From JAJZCD01 sp964570005 (GTDB lineage: Bacteria > Patescibacteriota > Saccharimonadia > Saccharimonadales > UBA4665): a stretch of 41,923 nucleotides of DNA. The stretch lies in contig CAZMWE010000006.1 in NCBI GenBank assembly GCA_964570005.1, positions 1 to 41,923 of the forward strand. The letters are read 5' to 3'. This document shows positions 29,985 to 38,716 of this stretch, piece after piece; the stretch's first letter is position 1; the number at the start of each line of letters is the position of its first letter. The translations under genes were made by a program, and so were the position numbers. The notes below the pieces were generated by a model. The model saw only the letters and a program-made list of their open reading frames with translations, was not told where the DNA came from and searched no databases.

Positions 29985-31658
29985 TCACATGCGATCCGGT
30001 GCCATGATGCCGAGCAAGCCTAAGCCATTTTTTAGTGTATCAGCGTAATGCTGTACCAGCTGTACGCGCGCAGCTTCGCGCTCGTCACCTATAACGCGAT
30101 TGTGCTCATAGAATCGGTTAAAAACCTGCGCCAGCTCGTACAGATAGGTGCAGATGTGATGCGGCATAAGTTCATTGGTAGCCTTTTGCACCACTTCCGG
30201 ATATTCGGTGATTTTGCGCAGCAGGGTACGTTCGTCCGGTTGCAGACCGTTCAGCCCACCGCTTTTTTGTTCGCCGGCTTTTGCCAGGATGCTGCGCGCC
30301 CGGGCGTGGGCATATTGCAGGTATGGACCGCTGTTACCTTCCAGGCTGACCGATTCGTCGGGATCATAAATTAAGTCTTCAGGGCTGATGCGCTGCTTTA
30401 CGAATGCGTACTTTACCGCGCCCAACGCCGCGTGTTCATCGTCACGGCCGGTAGCCTTCTTATTAGCCTCTTTCGCCGATTCTATGACATCCACGGCCCG
30501 GAAAATGTTGCCTTTACGGCTACTCATCTTGACCGCACCACGCAGCTTGACCATACCGTGCGGAATATGGGTGGTACGCTCAGCGGCATCAGACGCGAAC
30601 TGGTCGACACTCTTCAGTACTACCTCAAGGTAATTCGCCTGCGAGTAATCGGTAAGAATGATTGACCGGTCGTAATGATATTCATTCCACTTCAAAGTAA
30701 TGAGCCCGACATCCTTGGCTTCATAGGTTGGCAGACCTTGGGAGTTAATGAAAACCCGGGTATGCAGGCCAAACGGTTCGCCTTCAAACACAACCGCCCC
30801 GTCACTTTCTTTGTAAACGCCCTTAGAGAGTTGCTCGCGGACTACACGCAAACCAACTGGCGCAGTGATGCTTTCAGGATAGTATTTTTCAAACTTTGTG
30901 CCGATACGCGCATAAAAGGCGTCAAAATAGTCATAGCTCCATTGGCGACAAGTCCAATACACCTGGGCGAACGGTGAGTCGTGGTCATTATCATTGACCA
31001 CTTGATAGATGCGTTTGTTAAGCTCAATGACCTCAGGCTTAACGTCATCATTCTCCTCAAAAGCCGTATTCCCCTCGACATAGCGCGCTGACATCCAGTC
31101 GGCATGCTGGTCTTGCGGTACATCTGCAAGTTTTTCAGGGTGTTCGCCGCCAAGTTCGTGCAAAATAGCCCACATAGTTATTGCTACATGGCGTCCGACG
31201 TCACCACCAAAGTTTACACGGTGTACGGTTGCGCCGGCGTTTTCGAACAAATTAGCAATGGTGTCGCCAACGACACTCGTATAGAAGTGGCCGGCGTGCA
31301 AGACTTTGAAAGCGCTGGGGTCGGAATATTCCACGACAACGGTCTGGCCTACAAGTGGCTGCAAAGGTTTGGCGGTGGCCATATCCACTAAGGCAGCATC
31401 AGAAAGAGTGATATTTAAGAATCCTGGCCCGGCAATTTGCACATCGCTGATAGTGTCGCCCAGATGGACGCGCAGCTTTTCGGCCAGCTGCTCAGCGATC
31501 TCGCGCGGGTTTTTGCCGAGTTGTTTGCTGAGTTGTAGCGCGACATTCGTGGCGTAGTCGCCGAATTGTTCGTCCGGCCGCGTTAACTCCACTGCCACGT
31601 TAATGCCGAACACATCTTTAACGGCAACCGCAATTGCCTGTTCTATTTCTTGTTTCAT
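29985..31658 (-). CDS. argS: arginyl-tRNA synthetase
   Basis: 557 aa class I synthetase charging tRNA-Arg. An N-terminal Arg-tRNA-synt additional domain (about 1-85) precedes the HIGH-type motif in FKVLHAGHFYTSVVGD. The KMSKS-like motif is VKMSSRKGNI. The C-terminal DALR anticodon-binding domain runs from about residue 430 (LLRKITEYPEVVQKATNELM). The start at ATG 31658 (MKQEIEQ) is chosen over ATG 31667, because TATAAT (31666-31671) overlaps the earlier ATG and would put the transcript start at or next to 31658, a leaderless mRNA. Confidence 0.95.
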   Translation of the reverse strand: MKQEIEQAIAVAVKDVFGINVAVELTRPDEQFGDYATNVALQLSKQLGKNPREIAEQLAEKLRVHLGDTISDVQIAGPGFLNITLSDAALVDMATAKPLQPLVGQTVVVEYSDPSAFKVLHAGHFYTSVVGDTIANLFENAGATVHRVNFGGDVGRHVAITMWAILHELGGEHPEKLADVPQDQHADWMSARYVEGNTAFEENDDVKPEVIELNKRIYQVVNDNDHDSPFAQVYWTCRQWSYDYFDAFYARIGTKFEKYYPESITAPVGLRVVREQLSKGVYKESDGAVVFEGEPFGLHTRVFINSQGLPTYEAKDVGLITLKWNEYHYDRSIILTDYSQANYLEVVLKSVDQFASDAAERTTHIPHGMVKLRGAVKMSSRKGNIFRAVDVIESAKEANKKATGRDDEHAALGAVKYAFVKQRISPEDLIYDPDESVSLEGNSGPYLQYAHARARSILAKAGEQKSGGLNGLQPDERTLLRKITEYPEVVQKATNELMPHHICTYLYELAQVFNRFYEHNRVIGDEREAARVQLVQHYADTLKNGLGLLGIMAPDRM

Positions 31659-31695
31659 CACACCCATTATAACAGATAGCTACCTCTGTTGACGA

Positions 31696-32370
31696 CTAGT
31701 AACGACGGAAGGTGTCGGTAACTCGCCAACCGGCAACATACAGGCTGCCGATGAGTACAAAGAAACTGAGCGTGGTCGTGTACATGTCGCCGCTTTGCAG
31801 CGGGTGGATGAGGTGATCGGAAACATCAAACAGGATGCCGGCCGGGTTGGTCAAAACGTCCCAACTGTTCCAGCGCAGGTCCCGACCGAGATAAATCGCG
31901 AAGCTGCACAAAAGCAGCACCGCAGCGATGCAGCAGTCGGCTGTCTGTCTGGAGAGGCGCTTGCGCAGCTCGCTATGCACAATATGCAGACTGCTGAAGC
32001 CTGCCAGCACACCGGTAAAAATAAATGAGGTAAACATCACTGTGTCGTACAGTAGATCGGTACGGGCCACGTCCTGCACGTGAATGTAGTCACTGATCAT
32101 GTAAAAGCTGTTAGGAAGTAACAACAGCCAGAGCAGCGTGAGCATAAGCGGCAGCCAGCTGCTCCACAGCCTGGTACGCAATACGCGCAGTAACAGTAGG
32201 GCAAAAAGCAGCGGTGTCCATGCTAAAAACAGGTTCCACACAAGATAGCTGAATGCTAGACTGCGGTTTACGACTGCGCCAACCAAGAATAGCGCCACAC
32301 TTACTAATGTGAGCCAACTAAAAGTCACAATAATCCGCTCGCGGGGGCTGGAACGCCGACGCCTCTGCAT
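31696..32370 (-). CDS. DUF1361 multi-pass membrane protein
   Basis: 224 aa with about six hydrophobic helices. DUF1361 hallmarks are SYLVWNLFLAWTPLL, LLLLPNSFYMISDYIHVQD and AIYLGRDLRWNSWDVL. Function is unknown in all members; the conserved polar residues inside helices suggest a carrier or enzyme. TATACT lies 8 nt before the ATG (32379-32384). It is followed by argS and preceded by the two-component genes on the same strand, but the hexamer indicates its own promoter. Confidence 0.85.
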   Translation of the reverse strand: MQRRRRSSPRERIIVTFSWLTLVSVALFLVGAVVNRSLAFSYLVWNLFLAWTPLLFALLLLRVLRTRLWSSWLPLMLTLLWLLLLPNSFYMISDYIHVQDVARTDLLYDTVMFTSFIFTGVLAGFSSLHIVHSELRKRLSRQTADCCIAAVLLLCSFAIYLGRDLRWNSWDVLTNPAGILFDVSDHLIHPLQSGDMYTTTLSFFVLIGSLYVAGWRVTDTFRRY

Positions 32371-32394
32371 ACTATATAAGTATACGCTAGACCG

Positions 32395-33468
32395 CTATTG
32401 CAGCGTGAGCGTAAACACTGCACCGCCACCCCGGGCATTGCCCGCTGCCAGGGTCGCCTCGTTCGCTTCGGCGATCTGCTTGGCCAAACTCAGGCCGATA
32501 CCATGGCCGGCAACTTTGCTGCTGCGCGCCTTGTCTCCGCGGTACATCCGTTCAAAAATGTGTGGCAGGTCAACGGCGGTGATACCCGGCCCATGGTCGC
32601 GGACTGTCACCACATACGATTCGTCTTGCAGCAGACCACTTATCTCCACCTTACCGTCCTTGGGCCCGTACTTTACTGCGTTGTCCAGCAAAATTGTCAG
32701 CAGCTCCACCACGCTTTCGCGGTTTATATCCACTTTTGCAGGCACCAGGTCAATTGCGAAAGTTATCTTTTTGGCGTCTTTGCTCTGTTTAGCCCGGTCA
32801 ACTGCCTCATGTACCACATCAGTTATAACCACGGGTGCATGGGCAGTAGCGGTTTGCTCGTATCGGTTGAGTGCGAGCAGATTACCAGCCAGCTTTTCCA
32901 GCCGGCCGACTTCTTCGAGATTGCTGGCCAACTGCTCGCGGGCTGCTTGCTCGGTAAAGTTCTTTTGGCGCAGGAAAACCTCGTTTTCAAGCCGCATGCT
33001 GGCCAACGGTGTGCGTAACTCGTGACTGGCGTCGGCAGTAAACCGCTTTTGCTGTTCATGCGCCTCCTCGATCGGCGCCAACGTGCGGCCGGCGTACCAG
33101 TAGCTCATGACAGCGCCTGCCGCCAGCAGCACCAGGTCCAGCATAAGAAAGTCGCGGTTCAGGTGGCTGCGTGTGACGTTGTCTTGCGCAGCTTGCGTAT
33201 TCATAAAGTACTGGTCGCCCGGGTCGCCCGGATACGTCAAGGCTGGTGTATCGTCATTTTCAGTATAGTAGCGCTGAAACAGTTGATGTACCGCACCTCG
33301 TTCAGCAGTTCCGCCGCGGTCCAGCTCATAGCTAGTTACCATCCGCACACCTACCGTCAACGCCAGACAAAACACCACCAGCACGGCAAAGTAGAAGCCG
33401 GTCAGCTTCAAGCGGGCCGACTCAAATAGGTCCGAGGGTAATCGCAAAGTCTTCAAACGCTCTATCAC
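32395..33468 (-). CDS. sensor histidine kinase
   Basis: 357 aa. Transmembrane helices at about 22-42 and 106-126 flank a ~60-residue exterior loop (with GDPGDQYFMN). HisKA motif FTADASHELRTPLASMRLE carries the phosphoacceptor His149. The HATPase part has an N box with VVELLTILLDNAVKYG, G1 VRDHGPGI and G2 GHGIGLSLAKQIA. It lies 35 nt downstream of its response regulator on the same strand. The small sensor loop gives no hint of the signal. Confidence 0.92.
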   Translation of the reverse strand: MIERLKTLRLPSDLFESARLKLTGFYFAVLVVFCLALTVGVRMVTSYELDRGGTAERGAVHQLFQRYYTENDDTPALTYPGDPGDQYFMNTQAAQDNVTRSHLNRDFLMLDLVLLAAGAVMSYWYAGRTLAPIEEAHEQQKRFTADASHELRTPLASMRLENEVFLRQKNFTEQAAREQLASNLEEVGRLEKLAGNLLALNRYEQTATAHAPVVITDVVHEAVDRAKQSKDAKKITFAIDLVPAKVDINRESVVELLTILLDNAVKYGPKDGKVEISGLLQDESYVVTVRDHGPGITAVDLPHIFERMYRGDKARSSKVAGHGIGLSLAKQIAEANEATLAAGNARGGGAVFTLTLQ

Positions 33469-33503
33469 ACCATCTCCACCAAAGCTAATTCTCTTATCTT
33501 ACG

Positions 33504-34175
33504 CTACTCTGCTGCAGCATAGCCGAAGCCGCGCACAGTTTTAACAATGTTTTCACCGCCGGGCTTATCGATCTTTTTACGCAAGTTAGCCACGAATGTT
33601 TCAACGGTGTTGTGTTGTACACGGGAGTCATCGGCCCAGACATGGTCGAGCAGCTGATCTTTACTTAAAACTTCGCCGCGCCGCGCCGCCAGATATTCCA
33701 GCAGCTGGAACTCTTTGGCAGTGAGATGCACCGGTTGGCCGGCTTTGGTGACGATTTTGCTGACACTGTTCAGGGTAACGTCGCCAATGGTATAGCTGGT
33801 ACCCGCTCCGGCCGTCGGCCGACGTAGTAGTGCGCGTACCCGGGCCAACAGTTCATCAAAACTGAACGGCTTAGGCAGGTAGTCATCGGCACCGGTGTCA
33901 AGTCCCTGCACCCGGTCACCGATGGTACCACGGGCGCTTAGCATCAGGATCGGCATAAATTGTTTGTTGTCGTGCCACAGTTTAATAAGGCCGGGACCGT
34001 CATATTTACCCGGGATCATCCAATCAAGCAGCACCAGATCGTACACTCCCGCGCCGGTCAATGTTTCGGCCGCATCGCCGTCTTCGGCGACATCCACCAC
34101 ATACCCCTCGCTTTGCAAGCCGCGCTGCAGACTCTGGGCGATTTTAGCTTCATCTTCTACGACTAATATCTTCAT
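33504..34175 (-). CDS. OmpR/PhoB-family response regulator
   Basis: 223 aa. The receiver domain has the acidic pair near residues 8-9, phosphoacceptor Asp51 (LVLLDWMIPG), MLSARG and KPFSFDEL (Lys). The winged helix (about 130-223) reads LTAKEFQLLEYLAARRGEVL, DQLLDHVWADD, then VETFVANLRKKI and VRGFGYA. It is transcribed first, with the kinase next. AAGGA precedes the ATG by about 9 nt and TATAAG lies 16 nt upstream, so a short leader exists. Confidence 0.94.
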   Translation of the reverse strand: MKILVVEDEAKIAQSLQRGLQSEGYVVDVAEDGDAAETLTGAGVYDLVLLDWMIPGKYDGPGLIKLWHDNKQFMPILMLSARGTIGDRVQGLDTGADDYLPKPFSFDELLARVRALLRRPTAGAGTSYTIGDVTLNSVSKIVTKAGQPVHLTAKEFQLLEYLAARRGEVLSKDQLLDHVWADDSRVQHNTVETFVANLRKKIDKPGGENIVKTVRGFGYAAAE

Positions 34176-34244
34176 AAAAGGAGATTCCTTACTTATAACA
34201 CTCTTATTTTGACAAGTTTACCTGAAGGTTGTCTGTGAATCTGC

Positions 34245-34685
34245 CTACTCGCCGCGTTCTTTGCGACGCTCCTCAGGGGTTTCGTCGGGCCGCGCGTAGT
34301 CGTCTTCCAGGCGCCAGGTAGTACCGGCCTCGGGCGTTGAAGCTTCAAAGATATCGCAATCTGTCAGGCCGATGATGCGGTGCTTCTGTCCGACGTGCGT
34401 ACTCAGACCCTTGTCGGTCGGTATTTCAACCTGGACCATCTCACCCTGGTCGTTTTCCAGCAGCACCGCGGCCCGGCCGCGTAGCATAATCCAAGTTTCC
34501 CGCTTGGTATCATGTATCTGCAAACTTTGCCGAGCACCAGCATTAACGTGCATGATTTTTGCCATGTACGGGGTCTCAGGCGGTACTAATAGCAGCTCAT
34601 ATCCCCACGGTTTTTCGTCGCGTTGTACATACGGCCCAGTTGTAAAACCGCTCGGATCAAAAACGGGAGCTTGCTGGTCGTCCAT
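34245..34685 (-). CDS. cupin, mannose-6-phosphate isomerase type II-like
   Basis: 146 aa. A single cupin: KPWGYELLLVPPETPYMAKI, MHVNAGARQSLQIHDTKRET, WIMLRGRAAVLLEND, matching the C-terminal isomerase half of GMP/PMI enzymes (RPWG, SLQxH, W-x-V/L-x-x-G-x-A). The expected metal ligands (Gln, His, Glu, later His) are visible. It may interconvert fructose- and mannose-6-phosphate or another sugar phosphate. The start MDDQQAPVF at 34685 lies 1 nt after the TGA of pgi, so translation is coupled; the ATG at 34748 inside pgi is less likely. Confidence 0.75.
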   Translation of the reverse strand: MDDQQAPVFDPSGFTTGPYVQRDEKPWGYELLLVPPETPYMAKIMHVNAGARQSLQIHDTKRETWIMLRGRAAVLLENDQGEMVQVEIPTDKGLSTHVGQKHRIIGLTDCDIFEASTPEAGTTWRLEDDYARPDETPEERRKERGE

Positions 34686-34686
34686 A

Positions 34687-35979
34687 TCAGTTCCCTTCCA
34701 GAATCCGCTTGGTTTCCAGTTTATAGCTCTCCACGTTTGGTTGGTCAAAGCTGTTCACGTCCAGGAGTTGTCCTAAGTACATCATTTCCAGCATTTTGAA
34801 TTGCAGATACGCACCAATGGATTCTTCGTCGACGGCATCGAGGATTACTTCCATGAACGGCAAGCCCGCCTTTTGATAGGCAAGTTTTACCCCTTGCAGG
34901 ATCGCCGTCATGATGTCCGCCGCCGAGCGGCCAGTAACCATTGGTACCAAATCGGGAAAAACCCGCTCGGCTGGCACACTTATAGCGGCCGACCGCTGGC
35001 TCGAAACGAATGTCGTCAGTTTATCTTTCGGGCCGCCGAGGTCTAGTTGCCCCACCGAGTGTAGATCGGTCGAGCCGAGTGACACTGTCGGTGTAATGCC
35101 GGCGTGCACGACCTCACCTTGCAACGACCGCTCTTTGCCGACGCTCTCGCCCATCAGCTGCCGGTACCATTTACCAACCGACTCCAGCTCCGCGTGGAAG
35201 AAAAAGTTATCGTTTATGCGAAAACCGCGCTCCCGCTGCAATGCCAGCACCGCGGCCGACCGCGCAGCGATGTTCTCATGTGCTAGACACTGGTCCAGCA
35301 TAGTGCTGGCACCCCGGCGCAAGGCCTCAATATCTATGCCCACGCTCACGAGCGGCCACAGACCAACTGCCGAGAGCACCGAATACCGCCCGCCCACTGG
35401 CAGCGGAATAGCCAGTGTGGCGATGTTTTTGGCCTCGGCGGCCTGCATGAACGTAGAGTCATTATCCGTAATCACCACGATCCGCTCGTTCATTTCCCCG
35501 AATTTCGCCTGCAGAGCCTGCATAATAATTTCGAAATTCGCGAGCGTCTCGGTCGTGCCGCCGGATTTGCTGATGACCGTCACCAGCACCTCGTCCGGTG
35601 CGGACAGTGTTTGTACCAGTTCGACGGTCCGGACCAGCCATTCGGGATCGGTAGTTTCTGCAAACAGCAGCCGCGGCATGCGTCCCGGCTCCAGCACTTC
35701 GCGGCAGCCCAGCAAAGCATCATACACCGCCTTGGTACCCAGGTTTGAGCCACCGATGCCAACCACGATGTGATGTTTCAGCGCCGGTGTCACTTTTTGC
35801 CCGACAAGGCCCTTAACCCGCTGTAGCAAGTCAGCGTCCCCCGGCAGGTTCATCGAGCTTTCCGGCTCGTTATATTCTCCGCTCTCACGTATTCGTTGCA
35901 GCCGCACGGTGTAGCCCACAAGGCGGTTCAGGGTATCGCCGGTGTCAACGCCGGCCTGGTCGGTATGTAGTTGTAGCAT
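34687..35979 (-). CDS. pgi: glucose-6-phosphate isomerase
   Basis: 430 aa, SIS-fold isomerase of glycolysis/gluconeogenesis. HHIVVGIGGSNLGTKAVYDA and ISKSGGTTETLANFEI are the phosphate-binding segments; ERSLQGEVVHAG carries catalytic Glu and the later His; RIFPD-type segment and a final helix with Lys close it. It is shorter than proteobacterial PGI but normal for compact forms. GAGGAG precedes the ATG by 6 nt. It is coupled to a downstream cupin isomerase. A perfect 14-bp palindrome lies in its promoter region. A second, unrelated-subfamily PGI/PMI is encoded 900 bp away. Confidence 0.92.
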   Translation of the reverse strand: MLQLHTDQAGVDTGDTLNRLVGYTVRLQRIRESGEYNEPESSMNLPGDADLLQRVKGLVGQKVTPALKHHIVVGIGGSNLGTKAVYDALLGCREVLEPGRMPRLLFAETTDPEWLVRTVELVQTLSAPDEVLVTVISKSGGTTETLANFEIIMQALQAKFGEMNERIVVITDNDSTFMQAAEAKNIATLAIPLPVGGRYSVLSAVGLWPLVSVGIDIEALRRGASTMLDQCLAHENIAARSAAVLALQRERGFRINDNFFFHAELESVGKWYRQLMGESVGKERSLQGEVVHAGITPTVSLGSTDLHSVGQLDLGGPKDKLTTFVSSQRSAAISVPAERVFPDLVPMVTGRSAADIMTAILQGVKLAYQKAGLPFMEVILDAVDEESIGAYLQFKMLEMMYLGQLLDVNSFDQPNVESYKLETKRILEGN

Positions 35980-36005
35980 AGTAACTCCTCAGTTTTATAT
36001 TTTAC

Positions 36006-36019
36006 TCCTGCGCGCAGGA
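36006..36019. promoter_or_regulatory. 14-bp palindrome between pgi and SGNH gene
   Basis: TCCTGCGCGCAGGA is a perfect palindrome in the 75-bp divergent region. It lies about 7-20 nt upstream of the AT-rich -10-like sequence of pgi (TAAAATATAAA), so it may be an operator. The bound protein is unknown. Confidence 0.4.
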
Positions 36020-36054
36020 TAAGTTTTAGTCAGCGCATTGGTGTACTTACCGAC

Positions 36055-36816
36055 ATGGCCATAAAGCTCATTGTACTCTTGGTAGCATTATTCTTTGCCG
36101 ACCTCATAGTCCGGTATGCCCTTATTATTAAGGCCCTCTACCCCATCCGGCAAAGGCCGGTCAGCCGTAAGCGGTCGTTCGCGCTGAAAGGTTCGGGGAA
36201 AGGTTCGGTACGTATCGCGTTACTGGGCGATTCAGTCCTATACGGAGAAAACTCTCTATACCCTATACCGGCTGTGCATTATGTCGCACAAGATTTGGCC
36301 GAACGATACCAGACCGTCGCCGTCAATAACTACGCGATCACTGGCGACACCATCGACCGGCTTATAGCGACGCAGCTGCCGAAAATACAAGAAAGCAGCC
36401 TCACCTTTATCTACGTCGGCGCGAATGACTACTTCCGGTTCACTGCGCCTCGCAAGTTTGCCCGTTCCGTCGACCGCTTGCTGGAGAGCCTGTCCGGAAA
36501 AGCCACCGTATGGTGTACGCTCGCCGATCCAAGGTATCTATACCTTTTACCAATTTGGCAGCGTTATTTGTATCGTTACTATGCGGGAGCATATATGAAC
36601 TATGTCGAGAGTGTGATTAGGCAGCACCCGGAAGAAAACTGGCATACTATTGACTTTCTTCACGAGCCAGCCGTACGCCTCAAGGCTCAAAACCTTACAA
36701 GCCGCTCGCTTATTGCCGACGGTTTTCACCTGAACGATGCCGGCCATGAGGTATGGGCAATGATCGTGCGGGATGCATACGTCAAACTGCGGCAGGACGG
36801 CGCAAAGCTACCGTAA
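36055..36816 (+). CDS. membrane-anchored SGNH/GDSL hydrolase
   Basis: 253 aa. An N-terminal hydrophobic helix (2-22) anchors or exports the protein. Block I is LLGDSVLYG (catalytic Ser), a Gly-containing block II is ITGDTIDRL, block III is VGANDYF (Asn) and block V DGFHLNDAGH (Asp and His). Such enzymes are esterases or acyl/acetyl hydrolases acting on lipids or cell-wall glycans. The substrate is not evident. The gene is divergent from pgi and convergent with the bifunctional isomerase. Confidence 0.87.
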   Translation: MAIKLIVLLVALFFADLIVRYALIIKALYPIRQRPVSRKRSFALKGSGKGSVRIALLGDSVLYGENSLYPIPAVHYVAQDLAERYQTVAVNNYAITGDTIDRLIATQLPKIQESSLTFIYVGANDYFRFTAPRKFARSVDRLLESLSGKATVWCTLADPRYLYLLPIWQRYLYRYYAGAYMNYVESVIRQHPEENWHTIDFLHEPAVRLKAQNLTSRSLIADGFHLNDAGHEVWAMIVRDAYVKLRQDGAKLP

Positions 36817-36835
36817 CAGGCGACGTATAGGCGTC

Positions 36836-37894
36836 CTAGAGAGAGCGTTTCAGCTTGTCGACGAGCGGCAGCGGTGTCGGATCGAGGCCACTGAGCAGTG
36901 CCAGATAGACGCCCACGAAATCGCCGAGTACCGTCGCCCACAACAGCTGCTGCAGGGGTGTATCGCCCTTTACGTCAACGACGATAGGTGATGGGCGCAC
37001 ACCGGAAAGCAGTTGCGCGTTAAGCTCGAACCGTTTTTGTATGCGCGGGTGCTCCAGGCGGCTGTGCAGCTCAATGATCGCATACGGTTTTTGCTCGGGT
37101 TGTTTGCTCCAGCCGCTAAGCTCATTGTGGTCGGACTCCGGCAGCACGCTCTGCCATGCCACTTGTTTGGCATTTTCGTTGATGGCGATTTTCCACTTAT
37201 ACGCCGCCGATGCCAACCTTGGCCCACTGCAGAGCACCACCGACTTGCCCATGCACTCCTGAGCAATCTGTTTAGCCAGATTTTGGACTGTGGCTACCGT
37301 CGGCAGCCAGTTTTCTGTCTCGGTGTGCAAAAAATCCGTGACTGCTGTCAACTCACTGTGGTTAATACTGCACAACCCTGCCCGCTCCAGTAGTGATGTT
37401 AGTGCCATCAGGTTGGAAAAGCCCGCAAAACGCGGGTGCCGCGTCTCTGGCAACACCGCCAGCGGGTAGCCTCGTTCTCGGGCAAGCGCCGCTAGCTTGC
37501 CTCCGCTAGTTATAACCGCTATTTGCGCGCCTGCGTCGGCCGCATGATCGACCGCTTCAAGCGTCTCCTCAGTATTCCCCGAATAGCTGGCCGCAATAAC
37601 CAGCGTCTGCTGCCCAACGTACGCCGGAATTTTATATCCACGTACCACCTCAAACGGCACGCTGAGATCGGGCCATATTGCTGCCATTTGCCCCGCTGCC
37701 GCCGAGCCACCCATAGCCGCATACACGACATTCAGGATTTGGCCCGATCCATATTGCGGCACAAACGGTATGTCTGCAGTCATCTGTCGCCACTCGCCGG
37801 CAACCGCGCCGAGCGCGTCGCTTAAGTCACGCTTATGTATTTTTTGCAGGTCATCCAACACGAGTCGCTCTATTCCACTATTGCTTATTTGCAA
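36836..37894 (-). CDS. bifunctional phosphoglucose/phosphomannose isomerase
   Basis: 352 aa, archaeal-type PGI/PMI. Two SIS domains are visible: AAMGGSAAAGQMAAIWPDLS, RGYKIPAYVGQQTLVIAASY, SGNTEETLEAVDHAA and TSGGKLAALA in the first; the PMI-type C-terminal half (VVLCSGPRLASAAYKWKIAI, ENAKQ, then SDHNELSGW) in the second. It isomerises both glucose- and mannose-6-phosphate. The start is TTG 37894; TATACT (37903-37908 on the minus strand) is 8 nt upstream, so leaderless initiation at TTG is predicted. The palindromic AGTATACT could also serve as -10 for the divergent gene. Confidence 0.85.
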   Translation of the reverse strand: MQISNSGIERLVLDDLQKIHKRDLSDALGAVAGEWRQMTADIPFVPQYGSGQILNVVYAAMGGSAAAGQMAAIWPDLSVPFEVVRGYKIPAYVGQQTLVIAASYSGNTEETLEAVDHAADAGAQIAVITSGGKLAALARERGYPLAVLPETRHPRFAGFSNLMALTSLLERAGLCSINHSELTAVTDFLHTETENWLPTVATVQNLAKQIAQECMGKSVVLCSGPRLASAAYKWKIAINENAKQVAWQSVLPESDHNELSGWSKQPEQKPYAIIELHSRLEHPRIQKRFELNAQLLSGVRPSPIVVDVKGDTPLQQLLWATVLGDFVGVYLALLSGLDPTPLPLVDKLKRSL

Positions 37895-37977
37895 AATTTG
37901 CTAGTATACTCAGAGTATTGTAAATTGAAAACTGCTAATTGGGAAACGCGACACAAGTCGCATATAGGGGGTAGGGA

Positions 37978-38688
37978 ATGCTTTTTGGACATCAGAGTGA
38001 CACGGCTCAGCATGACGCAACACAGGTTGCACCGAGCCAGAGTACATCTGCGTCCCAGGACTCAGCCGGCACCACGAACCCGCTGGCAGTCGACCCTGAT
38101 ACCGGCATAAGTTATCCGGCCGTCCAGACCGACGCTCCCGACGCAACAGATAACAGTACCGAACCATCCGTACTTGATCAACCCTCGACTGTTGACACCA
38201 CTACCCAGACATTCAGCAGTGATCCCGCGCCCACTTCACCTTTTGGCACCGATCAGGCTCCGCAGCAGAGCTCACTGGAAGACACGTCGTCAACACAGCC
38301 AGAGCCATCAACCGAGACCCCGGACACTCACTCAGCTTCAACCTCTGACAGCCCGTCGACGAGTATCCCCGACCCGGCTCCGGCCGCTCCTGCAGCACCC
38401 GAACCGACAACGAACGTTTCTGGCGGCGACGATTTGTTGGACCTCAAGCAACAGGCCCTCTCCCAGCTCGGTCCGCTTGTCAATCACCTCGACCAGGCCC
38501 CTGAAGAAAAGTTTCGCACTACGATGATGCTTATCCAAAGCACCGACAACCCCGCACTCCTGAAGGACGCGTACGACGCCGCCCAGGCCATTACCGACGA
38601 TAAGACCCGCGCCCAGGCCCTGCTTGATGTAGTCAACGAAATCAACTACTTCACCCAGCAAGGCGCCTCAAACGGCTCCACCGCATAG
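37978..38688 (+). CDS. Ser/Thr/Pro-rich protein with a conserved C-terminal helical domain
   Basis: 236 aa. Residues 1-145 are disordered, rich in Ser, Thr, Pro, Asp and Gln, without a signal peptide or transmembrane helix. The last ~85 residues form a compact helical module (DLKQQALSQLGPLVNHLDQA, EEKFRTTMMLIQSTDN, LKDAYDAAQAITDDKTRAQA). The module is reminiscent of small helical domains in Saccharibacteria. I do not recognise its function. GGGGGTAGGG precedes the ATG. It lies 28 nt before the sortase gene and may share its transcript. Confidence 0.7.
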   Translation: MLFGHQSDTAQHDATQVAPSQSTSASQDSAGTTNPLAVDPDTGISYPAVQTDAPDATDNSTEPSVLDQPSTVDTTTQTFSSDPAPTSPFGTDQAPQQSSLEDTSSTQPEPSTETPDTHSASTSDSPSTSIPDPAPAAPAAPEPTTNVSGGDDLLDLKQQALSQLGPLVNHLDQAPEEKFRTTMMLIQSTDNPALLKDAYDAAQAITDDKTRAQALLDVVNEINYFTQQGASNGSTA

Positions 38689-38716
38689 TCATTCTTAGGG
38701 GAGAATAATCCGCGCC

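Noticed and set aside
34245..34748. 167-aa version of the cupin starting inside pgi
   Set aside because: The ATG at 34685, 1 nt after the pgi stop, fits coupled translation; the extra 21 residues are an out-of-frame reading of pgi.
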